Shown in pieces: positions 23,201 through 33,645 of a DNA stretch of 64,000 bases (positions within the stretch are counted from its first letter, which is position 1; each line of letters begins with the position of its first letter). Position numbers and translations under genes: made by a program. The notes below the pieces were generated by a model that was not told the origin of the DNA, did no database searches, and saw only the letters and a program-made list of their open reading frames with translations. Source of the DNA: Tetmemena sp. SeJ-2015 (Eukaryota; Ciliophora; Spirotrichea; Sporadotrichida; Oxytrichidae); NCBI GenBank assembly GCA_027382625.1, contig JAJKFJ010021078.1:62001-126000 (forward strand). The letters are read 5' to 3'.

Positions 23201-23940
23201 CAGTGAAGAGTGATGTTCAACTCAGCGTATGCCTTCTTCGCTTCCTTTGTCTTGTGTACGCTGAGGTTGTCAACGAGTAGAACGATCTCACCGTCTGTGA
23301 TCTTCTCTCTGAGCTTCTTAAGGAACGCAACATACTGCTCTCGCTTGATAGAGCGAGGATGAAGACATAAGCTTCTAGCCTGAGTCTTCGCTGATTCCTG
23401 CAAGTAACGCACTTGTAGTTATATTTACTTTCTACTCGTAAACTTCTATGTTATCGTGCTTCTTGTCCCAACTCTTCTTCATGAAGGTGTTGTGTGTGAA
23501 CACAGCTTCGTCAGCACATACAAACTTACGCTATCCCTCTCACACCTGAGCAGCGGGAAAAATATATTTCAGATTATTATAATAAAATGGCTTAGTGAAG
23601 TCTATAACGCGCTTCAATCGATTCACAGTTTTGTACTTTTATGCCATTTCAACGATAGATGTTTGCTACAGTCTACAAAGAGATCTTGAGATAAGGAAAC
23701 TATCTATGAAGATCTTCGCGCGCTACTCCAAACTGAAGTGCGCTTAGTGGCGAAGAGTTGAGGATCAATCAAAATAATTGATGTGCACCTCTTGAAACTT
23801 AGAAGTGCGATAGGAACAGCTGCAACTCCTAACTTTCTCATCTGCAAAGCAACTTTCAAATGCGAGAGTATAGTGCGCGCTGGCACTCTCAACATTTTTG
23901 CGATGGAGTTGATGTTGAGAACTAGCGAGACTAATTCCAA
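23200..23940 (-). mobile_element. Decayed Tc1/IS630-type DDE transposase
   Basis: The minus strand shows, in order, a helix-turn-helix-like segment (SIAKMLRVPARTILSHLK, about 23850-23905), the first catalytic region CADEAVFTHNTFMKKSW (about 23460-23520) and the second, EIVLLVDNLSVHKTKEAKK (about 23235-23290). The text VDNLSVHK is typical of the DDE_3 (IS630/Tc1-mariner) family, which cuts and pastes DNA at TA targets. The segments lie in different frames, and the region expected to hold the third acidic residue is absent because the frame stops at TGA right after AELNITLH. I found no terminal inverted repeats. Most likely an inactive remnant, although IESs inside it could explain some of the breaks. 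Confidence 0.72.
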
Positions 23941-25513
23941 ATAATTTTAAGTAGGTAGTACTTAAGGAGATCGTAATGTTTAAATTAAAAATCTTATTAT
24001 TTATATTTCACTAATCAATTTCTAAAAGATATAATTAATAAATAATTCTTTTTTGTTCCAATTTTGAGATTTGATTATAGATAAGAATTTAAAATTATTT
24101 TATTTGTTAAATTAAATTTTATTGTCAAATTGACAGTAAGAAGCTTGTCTTTATATTTAAAAAGTCAGTCTTAAAAAATAATTTAGAAAAAGTAAAATAT
24201 ATCCGCGAATTCCTTTCTTTGCTTCTGTTTTTCAACTCAAGATCTGCTTAATGAGTTAGTTAAACAGTAATATGAAAATTAATAAGAAATTGATAGAAAA
24301 AATAATAAATAATTTCGCTGTTTTAACGAACGAGAAAAAGCATATCTTAATTAATTTTTGAAGAAAAATCATAATCTGCTTTTATTTTGATATATATGAC
24401 AATCTAGAATCCAAAGTGCATTAGATCTAAGGGCTAATTGATTTCAATAGGAAAAATTACAATTTCCCCAGAAACAAACTCAGCTTCGCTTATTGTGTTC
24501 TTTTCTGCATAAGATAACATTTTTTATTAATCTATTGAACCAATAGAAGAACAAACTGAAATAGAAGGTGATAAAATAGCCCCCATTTAATTTGAAAGAA
24601 AAGTTATTTAATTAAAAAATTAATCTCTCATTCAAACAAAAATTGATTAAGTCCTTTTAATATGTTTTATTCTGGTTTTCCAATAAAAAATAAAGACAAT
24701 ATAATTATTAGATTGGATAAAATAATTGAAAGATAAATCAAAAGAAAGGAATTCAAAATTTTCAGTTCGAATAAATTTTTGTAGGAAATAATATGATCAA
24801 TAATTTTTTCTTATCAAATACAGTATAGCTGATAATTATGGAAATTTGAAAATGAAAAGTAAAAAGAAATTATACTAAAATCAATCATTTAAAATTCTGG
24901 TAACAAGATATGAAAAGTAAGTAAGAATTAATTTAAATCATTAATGTATTCAGGGAGTGAGCCAAAAATAGCATACAGATAGATACTGAGAAATTAGAGC
25001 TTTATAATTGCTATTTAACTTTAAAGGTAATTAGATCTCAAGCGAGAAATGATTCATTAATGGACCATGAAGCGGTACTTTGATATAGTGAGATCGCTTC
25101 CAGTCTTTCGGGTTTCGTTAAATATTATTTGCTCATCATCTTCAGGAGAAGACTAATCGCTTCACTGATCAAATTATCTGATATGTGTTGAATAATAGAC
25201 ACAACATGTACACATTTTTTCTTTTAGCCATCCTAATCCCTGCGTTCTGAGAATTTAAATCCTGTTACAGATCCAAGATACTCTTTTATTACATAAACCT
25301 CTAAAATGAATAAAAATAGATAGCCGTTTGTTTTATGAAACACTAGATTGAGCTAATCATTTAGATATAAGAATAGTGATATTAGTTATGTTTATATATC
25401 AAATTTCTGGTTATCAGCAGAGACAAATGGATTATTTTTATTTTTCAACATTCTATTCCTCATCAATTCCTCCTATATAGTAAATATTTGATTCCCTTAA
25501 TTTACAAAAAATT
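23941..25513. other. AT-rich stretch without genes
   Basis: About 1.6 kb of AT-rich sequence between the transposase remnant and the inverted-repeat element. No coding frame with normal amino-acid texture in either direction. Confidence 0.55.
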
Positions 25514-25872
25514 AATATTCTAACAATCAGGGGGGTAGTCAAAAGTTAAATCTACGTTGAGAAAATGAATTTGAGCGAGCTGATAGCGTGGTTTGAAATT
25601 AATTTCAGTTGATATTTAAAGTTCTATTCTAGGTGGAAATTGGTTGAAATAAGGAATTAAATTTAAAAATACCATTGCAAATTAAATAATTGCTAATTAA
25701 ATTAACACATTTGAAGTTTGGAACTTTGGAACATTGGAACATTGGAACTTTGGAACATTTTGGAGTATTAGGGCGTACATTAAAAGATTAGGACTGGCCA
25801 ATATTAAGAGCGCCTAGAATGTTCCAATGTTCCAATCCTGAGTGTGAGGAGGAAGATAAATAAATATGCAAG
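25514..25872. repeat. Left terminal inverted repeat
   Basis: The outer end reads AATATTCTAACAATCAGGGG and the inner end AAATAAATATGCAAG. It matches the right arm as reverse complement almost throughout, with a roughly 10-bp length difference near 25665. It holds five direct copies of TTGGAAC at about 9-bp spacing (about 25718-25760) and two inverted copies (GTTCCAATGTTCCAA, 25821-25835). Confidence 0.92.
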
Positions 25873-25954
25873 CGTGAATATTAAAATTAAAATATAAATA
25901 TTCAGCTGCAGTATAAATGAGGAGTTCGCCATCGGATATACAAATAAAGAATTC

Positions 25955-27253
25955 ATGAAGCGGAACTCTCGTACCAGCAAGGATCCGTCATCCTACCACA
26001 AGAAGCTAGCGTTTTTCCTTCATCTTGACCGAAGCTACAGCAGGGACACGATGAAAGAGACAGAGGCAGCCCTGCACGAACAATTCAAAACATTTCTTCG
26101 GTGGAAATTTTTGAGACCACCAAGGAAGAGGTCTACATGGTCACCCTCAAGAGCACCTCTCTGGGCCTTAGTAAATACTACTTCAACCCCACCAATTACA
26201 AGGGAAGGCAATTCTTGGACAAAAAGGGCATAAAGTGCGAGAGCATCAACAGAGGAAACCCTTTTCCCCAGGCTATCAAGCTGCACGGCCCCGCCCAAGT
26301 TTTCACTGGGAGCTTATCTGAAATACTCAAAGCGCTGGAGGTTCAGTCAGAGCGCGTGAGCCAGGAGAAGCTTGCGCAGGCACTTGAGACCTCAAAGCAG
26401 CCTGACCCTATGGTCCAATACGCCATTCAGCAGATGAGAGAGGGCAGGGCCCAGACCTTCCAGGAGCTCTTCAATTAGAATGTGGCTGACCCTCAAGTTA
26501 GCGAGATTCTTTCAGAATGATAAAAGAAAATAGAGAACCTCTTCAAGCTGCAAAGGAATGCCGGCGCTATACCATAACTTGTGCTTTCGCATCGAGACTA
26601 GCTGCTCTCTTACTTAGAGTAGATCAGGATAGGCCCAAACAAACGGGAGGAGGCACCCAGAATCACCGAAGAATATCTCAAGCAGTATAATCTACACGAG
26701 GCCTTGGATGCGGTGTACGAAATAATCGTGAAGTAGAGTGATGACAAGATGAAAGGAGTATGGCTTCATGGGGAGCCCGGCACAGGAAAGAGTACTCTCG
26801 CTGGACTGCTGGAGCAAATCTTTTTCTCCGAGTAGCTCGAGGAGGTGACCGATACCTTTTTCTTAGAAAAAAGGGGGGGAATGAATGGTGTCTTTAAATG
26901 GGCCCCAAATTTTTTAAAAAAATAATAATGATAATTTCCTAAAAAACAGATAAAAATTAAAAAATCCGGTTCATTTTATAATTTAAAATTAAATAAAGAG
27001 CAGCCTTGATCGAGAGGCATTCAAGGAGAGAGTAAAGTTCGTGGAAATGCTCAAAGGGGAGAATTATGCAAGGTAGGCGTTTCCACTGGCTGCAGATCAG
27101 ATCGCAGCATACTTTGAAGAGAGGATGATTCGAGATGGACTCATTCAGCAGAAAGTAGGATAGGAAGGCGATCTCGTCGCAGATACTAACATCGATGACC
27201 TAACAGAAATCAGCGTTGAGCATTTGAGAGGAGAGATTCAAGAACAGCAGTGA
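25955..27253 (+). pseudogene. Broken replication-helicase gene of the TIR element
   Basis: Read in pieces: MKRNSRTSKDPSSYHKKLAF (25955 on), then after a frame change YMVTLKSTSLGLSKYYFN to QTFQELFNQN (about 26101-26517). An in-frame TGA lies at 26518-26520. The same frame then resumes with EEYLKQYNLHEALDAVYE, Walker A GEPGTGKST (about 26779-26805) and GVFKWAPNF. An AT-rich gap (about 26927-27000) follows, then the tail FKERVKFVEMLKGENYAR to TGA 27251-27253 in a different frame. The P-loop followed by an aromatic Trp/Asn-Phe patch resembles superfamily-3 helicases of small DNA replicons. Walker B and the later motifs expected after it are missing. I see no convincing HUH nuclease motif in the N-terminal part. 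Called a pseudogene because of one TGA, two frame changes and the missing core; IESs might account for part of this. Confidence 0.7.
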
Positions 27254-27307
27254 GCATCTTATTAGAATGTAGTTTGTGGTAATTTTCATAATAAGGATTA
27301 AATTAAA

Positions 27308-27656
27308 CTTGCATATTTATTTATCTTCCTCCTCACACTCAGGATTGGAACATTGGAACATTCTAGGCGCTCTTAATATTGGCCAGTCCTAATCTTTTAA
27401 TGTACGCCCTAATACTCCAAAATGTTCCAAAGTTCCAATGTTCCAATGTTCCAAACTTCAAATGTGTTAATTTAATTAGCAATTATTTAATTTGCAATGG
27501 TGATTTTAATTAATTCCTTATTTCAACCAATTTCCACCTAGAATAGAACTTTAAATATCAACTGAAATTAATTTCAAACCACGCTATCAGCTCGCTCAAA
27601 TTCATTTTCTCAACGTAGATTTAACTTTTGACTACCCCCCTGATTGTTAGAATATT
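27308..27656. repeat. Right terminal inverted repeat
   Basis: Reverse complement of the left arm, ending CCCCCCTGATTGTTAGAATATT at its outer edge with the same TTGGAAC-type array inverted (about 27345-27460). The high identity implies recent insertion or ongoing homogenisation. Confidence 0.92.
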
Positions 27657-27926
27657 TAAATTTAAAAGTAATTATAATGTCTAAGTGAGCACAATATTTA
27701 TACCTCTATTATTGATCAATAGTTAAGAAATACCCTATTACTAAGCCTTATTTCCTATTTGATAACACCAAGGATGATTTTTAATTTTTTACCACATATT
27801 GATCAAAATATGTTTTTAATTGATAAAAAAAATCTTAGTTCTCAACATTAAAAAGAGAGAAAAATATTTTTCAATAAATACAAAAAAATCAGATTTAATT
27901 ATCAAGTAAATTTAAATTTAAGCCAA
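27657..27926. other. AT-rich spacer
   Basis: Very AT-rich sequence between the right arm of the mobile element and the start of the giant surface-protein gene. No coding texture. Confidence 0.5.
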
Positions 27927-30900
27927 AATGAGAAAAGCAGAATCTAGATTATTGGCGCAGAATCACAAAACTCTTTTTCTCATCTCCTTATTTTTCTTAC
28001 TGAGTATGCTCGGTAACTCTCTACAACAGACCTGCTCAGATTCTTAATTTACAGTGAACGGGCAGTGCGTGGGTAATATTATCAATTTTTAAAGTTTGTT
28101 TGTAGAATGCAGCGATATGCTCTTTGGTTGTAGATCTTGTGCCTTCGATATTATAATTAAATTATTTTCTTCTCAAGCGTCGTTCACGAGAATCAGACTC
28201 TCTCTGGTCTGTAATGTACTGCTTGTGACTTTGGAATGTATCTACTCAAAATCAGTAACAGCACTTCTATGGATAATACAAGCAGCATACTCTCAATGTG
28301 CCTCCCAAGATGCGAGGACTATTCCTATCAATATGTCTCAAATCCAAATACTCGATAGTGTGAATGTATGCAGCTCCTCATAAATTAACTCCTAAAATAT
28401 AGACTGCGGACCTTACTGCACCAAATGCACGCTTTAAAATGGTTGCACAGACTGCTCCATGGATAAGAGTAAGTTTCTTTTAAGATAAAATTATTATAGA
28501 GGGATTCTTTCTGACAAAACAGTACTACACTTTGGCTTTTCCCTATAATACTATTGCCTAACCTTCAGTGAATTTCTCAACTTGTCAGAACTGCTCGGTT
28601 TAATCAGGTGTCAACGGGAGGTGCGATAGCTGCTACAACTATAACCAAACAACATGCGAGTCTTGTTATGGCTATGTCAATCTTTTTCGATTACTTATTT
28701 GCTTATTCAATGGATTGAATTCTACATATGAAACTCAAATCGGAGGCTGCACTCTTTGTACTAACTCTACCTATAACAACTGCATGCAATCAAAAACTGC
28801 TTTAAATGAACATATATTTTATCTCTATTTAAGTAAATGTAACACAACAAATACCTCTCAATGTTTGCTTTGCAATAATGGATTTTATCTCAATAGCACA
28901 AAAGTTTGCACTCAATCATATAGAGCATTTTTTTATAGTTACAGGTTAATTAATTTGGTAAATGCCCATAAAATAACTGCAGTAGATGCACGAATGCTTC
29001 TGTCTGTTTAGACTGCAATAAAAACTTTTTCTACAATACCTCAACTAAAGCTTGTACTTAATGTCAAGTTTCAAATGCAAATCCTTGGACTTACGAACTC
29101 CAAGATTACCGTTGTTCGCAGTGCAATTAAATTAAGGTCATATTTTTAAATTTATAAACTCTAATTATGGGAATGGTTCTACAACAGCATAGACTAAGGT
29201 CTGCTAGTATTGTGAACTGGGCTATCAGTACTCAACTCTGAATAAACTATATAGTTTTCTTGTAAAATTATAATTGACTTGGGTATTAAGTTTACATCTA
29301 TGTCTAACTTAAGTTGCCAGCTAAAGTGCGGTATATCTCAATACCCAGTTGTAACTTTCTAATCAGTAAATAACAATGACAACCTGATCAAGTCCACAAC
29401 TTGCAGCAACTGCTCAACTAGTTGCTATAGCTGCGTAGGAGGCGGAGCTGATTAGTGTACACAGTGCTTTGTAGGCTAGTATCTTAGTATTTCAGATTCT
29501 GTAAGAAGAACTGGAACTTGCTTAAGTAAAACTACGTCTCAGGCTACTCCTTCTTTTGATAAACTTTACACAAACTAATATAAATAAAATATAATAAAAA
29601 GACAACATCATTCTAATTCCATAAAGATTTATCTACGTGTCAAATTTAGATACTGACTATTAGAAAAGTCCTTAATTGCGAACGGGCTCTTAGGCCTCTC
29701 CTCTTATAGACCTTGATGATGCCTTTACAAGAGGCAAAGAACTCGCTTCCTAATATTCATAGACCGTCATCATAAACATCTACTTGTACGCTGGGTCTCA
29801 CTATCTCCTATAAAACAGAGGAGATTCAGCTTAGATTTATTAACCAACTCAGTACTATGACCCTTACAATTTGAACTTTGAAGTTTACATAAATCCTGTG
29901 GGATGCCCTTATCCTTAAAGGTGCTTTGCAGATCAAGTAATCGTTTATAATAAACGAAGAGAGGCTTTTGTTCTAGATGTGGCTGTTAAACTTCACTTGA
30001 GAAGTGTTATCATCGACAGTATGGATAGTATTCTACCTTAGGGTCATGCTTGTCTTGGTTTGAGGAGATAGTGCTGCACTGCTAATGACACTGGTGTTTA
30101 TAACTTCCTCACAACTGATACTTTCTCTTGCTCGAGCATCTATACCAGCCTCAACTTGAACTTACAGTGCCAGATTAACATGCCTAGGACCATGTTCAGA
30201 ATGAGATTGAACAATCAGAGCTAGATTGTGCAGCCTAATAATCTTACACTCGAAAATTGCGTCATTCGAAACATCTTTTACGACATGATAATATCAAATT
30301 GATGTTTTACTTTATGAATTCACTAGTCAACTTTACAGAATATGGAGGCTATGTTAGACTATACAATAAACATAGTTTGATACAAATTAGTTAAGATCAG
30401 GTATAAATGTTTACGAGATTCTCCCAGATAACGATGTGTGGATCGCTCATTAAGAACTACTATCAAGGATATCCTCTAGCCGATTATGATTAACTAGATG
30501 ACACATCAGGCTTCAGTAGCCTTGGCAAAAGTTATTTGACTAAAATGAGAAATATAATTCTCACATATATACATATATATGGATTTATAGAAAGATAGCT
30601 TAAACCTACTACGATTCTTATTACAATGAGATGCTTCGACCACCTTCAACGAACCCATTCACTTCTTGTCCACTTGGCCTATGCTACGATTTAGATATTC
30701 GAGGAAGTACGTTTAATAGAGTACCATTTTAGATGAGCTCGCAAAAAACTCTTAATGTTGTTAGCAATTAATATAATAGAGAAATTAAATACGTTATGTT
30801 TGTTTTTAAAATTAAATGACGGTGGGGTTAGGTACTAAGGAGCATTTTAAATTTGATAAACTTCCAAGGTCACATCAACATTTAGGATTCTAGTTTCACA

Positions 30901-33262
30901 AACAACAGATTTAACTTTGATGGATGCGAGCCCATTGTAAATAGCATGGTCTAGAACCCCACTCCTCTAACTGTAAAGAATAACTTTTAGCTTTTGAGAC
31001 TTTCCAAATCAACTTTTAATCTCTATCAACTCGAATCTCTAATCAATATTATTCCATATTAAAAGGAAAATAAAAAAAGAGAACTTATTTCTTGTATTTA
31101 ATATGGAACATGCGAATAAAGTTTTCTTCTATGGGAACACTTTCACAAATAATGTTGCTCTAAAGGGTTTGATATTTAAAAATGCAAATTCCTCTTATGA
31201 TTATTCTCATAATTTCATTTTTGTGATAAATTTAGAAGTGAGTAGGCCAATTTATAGTGCTTAAAATGCAGCTAACTATCATATACTCATCTTTTATCAA
31301 AATACTTTCACTAATAACTCAGGGATCTTCGAATCCAACGTGCTCAATATAAGAGTAGTGAACAACAAAAATCTTCTAGGAATCACTTATACGGATAATT
31401 CAGACTTGGGCTGCGGTGGAGTTGATCTTAACAGAAATAGTTTCCTGAGCAACTATGGATGCTCAGGAACAAATGGAGCAGTTTACTTGTACTGCTTTGA
31501 TAAATCCCTCTCCTCTAATAGCTCAGTGGTGTAGTATGTTCAAAGCTGGGACAGCCAGTATTTCATAGGGTAGAGTGGGAACTCTTCTCTCACAGCTGGG
31601 GACAAAAGTTTAATCCCAAGTGTCACTTACAGGAATCTATACACCACCTACCTTTTCAATAACGCCACACCCACCACCGAGGTCTTCTCTAATTCAAATC
31701 TTCACTGGTGCCTGCTTAGGAATAACTTGTTTTGAGATAACCTAGCTGGAGCCAACAAGCAAATAGTGCAGATAGATGGGTTTGTGGTCAATCAATTTAG
31801 AAACGACTACTATAAGAATAACTACAACTGGTTCCCAAATGTGTTTAGGAACTTCTCTCTCATCTTAAAATATATTTCAAAGTTATCTTTCAACAGCAAA
31901 CCGATAAGACACTCCCAATTGCTATAGCTGAACCGATTGCGAGATCAAGCTTGTAGTCATTTACCCTCAAAGCTCAATCTGTAGCTACTCTCACCAGAGC
32001 CTTATTCTTCAATCTTTAAATGATATTCAGCAATGAGTATATAACTTTCGAAAATATTTTAAATCTTAGAAACACAACTTTCGATGGCAACTACATTTCA
32101 GATTCTAATGTAACTGCAGACACAAAGAAATCCTCTGCCCTACTTCTCACTGACTTCTATGGATACATGAACATCAATTTTAAATTTATGCTTGATAAGG
32201 CATAAATTTAATCATTTTAATTATCAATGAGACAAGTTAATTTCTAAATCACTATGGCATGAGAAGTATAGATAGACTGCTTGCAGTATTATCAAAATAC
32301 TCAAAAAAATAATGAGAAACAAAAATTAACATATTTTTAAATAATGGATTCAACTGTATAACCAGGATTTAGAAGTGCACTCATAAATTTATTAAAATTT
32401 AAATGATAAATTACAACAGAGCATAGTTTGCGTAGTACTTGATAAACAACTTGAAGTTTGTTGGGAACGTGGGGCGCTACGACGCAGTGTTCGCTGGGAC
32501 TGCCCTGCCCTACCTCTTTGTAATCAACTAAGAACTCATGGCGCCCAACTTCAGCTACTTGTTCGACTCAGTCACAGTTTCCAACAACACCTTCTACAAC
32601 GGATACGGAATGATCTACCTAGACATCAAGGTACTCACTAAACCAATTCATGGTTATTATAAGATATTGAATTATCAGAAGTTTATAACCAACTCAGTCT
32701 TCGCTTCCAACAACAGAATGGACGACGAGACCAACAACGGGCTGCTCGTACTCAAACTGGATGATTGTTAATTATTTAATTTATGATCAGTATGCGATAA
32801 ACATGGTGAACAACACTTTCAAGGACGTCTACACCAGCAGCAACATGAGCGCCATCTATTTGGAACTGCGACCCACCTCCACCAGCACTGGTGGCCTCTC
32901 CACAACCATTCAACTCTACAACAACTCTTTCGACAACATCATCACAAGCTCCACTGCGACTTCAGTGGCTGCGAAAGGCTCCCCCATTTTCTTCATAGAG
33001 AGCACGACCTCTCTTAAAGTGCTGACTGGGAGTCTAAGCATTCTCGTGAATGTGACTCTCTGCACGTTCAAGAACATTAGGGCGTCCCCTGACATGGGGT
33101 TGATTCACTAGGGAGAGAGTTGGTTCTCCTCCTCCAGCTACTCCATCCAAATGCTGCTGACTGATGTCACTGTTAAAGTTTAAATATCTTTTTGATTTAT
33201 AATTTATTTGCTTTATATTTTAGCAACATTACTCAGGGGCACTTCATGAAGGTTGGAGATAA
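27927..33262 (+). CDS. Giant cysteine-rich/beta-helix surface protein, 5' part
   Basis: Start MRKAESRLLAQNHKTLF followed by a hydrophobic segment (LISLFFLLSMLGNSL), a signal peptide. Next come cysteine-rich repeats of furin/VSP type, e.g. DCGPYCTKCTLQNGCTDC, CDSCYNYNQTTCESCYGY and SQCLLCNNGFYLN (about 28400-28900). From about 29600 on there are repeats with many Asn, Ser, Phe and Ile and text such as FTNN, SNNTFYNGYGM and NSFDNI, the pattern of a right-handed parallel beta-helix. Many AT-rich inserts (introns or IESs) break the frame. Extracellular role inferred; such proteins in ciliates are large surface molecules of unknown ligand. This part ends in the first 0.83-kb repeat and appears to continue after the matching repeat at 37386. 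Confidence 0.75.
32437..33262. repeat. 0.83-kb direct repeat, copy A
   Basis: From ACTTGATAAACAAC to GGTTGGAGATAA, nearly identical to 37386-38210 and in the same orientation. It contains coding sequence of the giant surface protein (MVNNTFKDVYTSSNMSAIY, STSLKVLTGSLSILVNVT) plus its internal AT-rich inserts. Differences are a few scattered substitutions and changed insert text. Confidence 0.95.
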
Positions 33263-33645
33263 AGTATTATTTGATAAAAAATTTAATTTGAATTTTGAAT
33301 TTAAAATGCAATCATCTTTTTATTGTAAAAAAAAGTTATTTACTTTGAAAAAAATGATATTTTTTTTATCTGAAAAATCCTTGCTAAATAAATTCTAAAA
33401 TGAAAAAATTAAATTAATTAAAGTTTAATTTATAAATAATTTTATACCCTATTCAGGAATTGAAGTCTGGTAATTTATAATATTTTATTTCCGCAATATT
33501 CCAAAATTAAATGATTTTCCAAGTGATGTGCGGGATTATGTTTGAATTTAAATTCAAAATCCTAAAATAAATAACTTAATTGCATCTTATGAAAAAAGCA
33601 AATTTTATCTTATCTTTTTTTTATCTCAGTAAATTATTGCACAAA
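33263..33645. other. AT-rich spacer before the nested gene
   Basis: Extremely AT-rich, no coding texture. Begins exactly where repeat copy A stops matching copy B. Confidence 0.55.

Larger units (their letters stand above)
25514..27656 (+). mobile_element. 2.14-kb TIR element encoding an SF3-like helicase
   Basis: Two arms of about 350 bp (25514-25872 and 27308-27656) are near-perfect reverse complements and bracket a single plus-strand coding region (25955-27253). Base composition changes sharply. The coding part is GC-richer than the host genes and the flanks are AT-rich, which suggests transfer or at least a separate origin. A target-site duplication is not clear; flanking bases are TTA/TAA-like. 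Long terminal repeats plus one replication-type protein fit a transposon or an integrated linear replicon. This copy is damaged, see the coding entry. I do not recognise it as any described element. Confidence 0.8.

Noticed and set aside
25514..27656. Inverted repeats as an assembly artefact (false palindrome)
   Set aside because: The arms differ by small indels and substitutions and surround unique coding sequence, which an artefactual mirror would not show.
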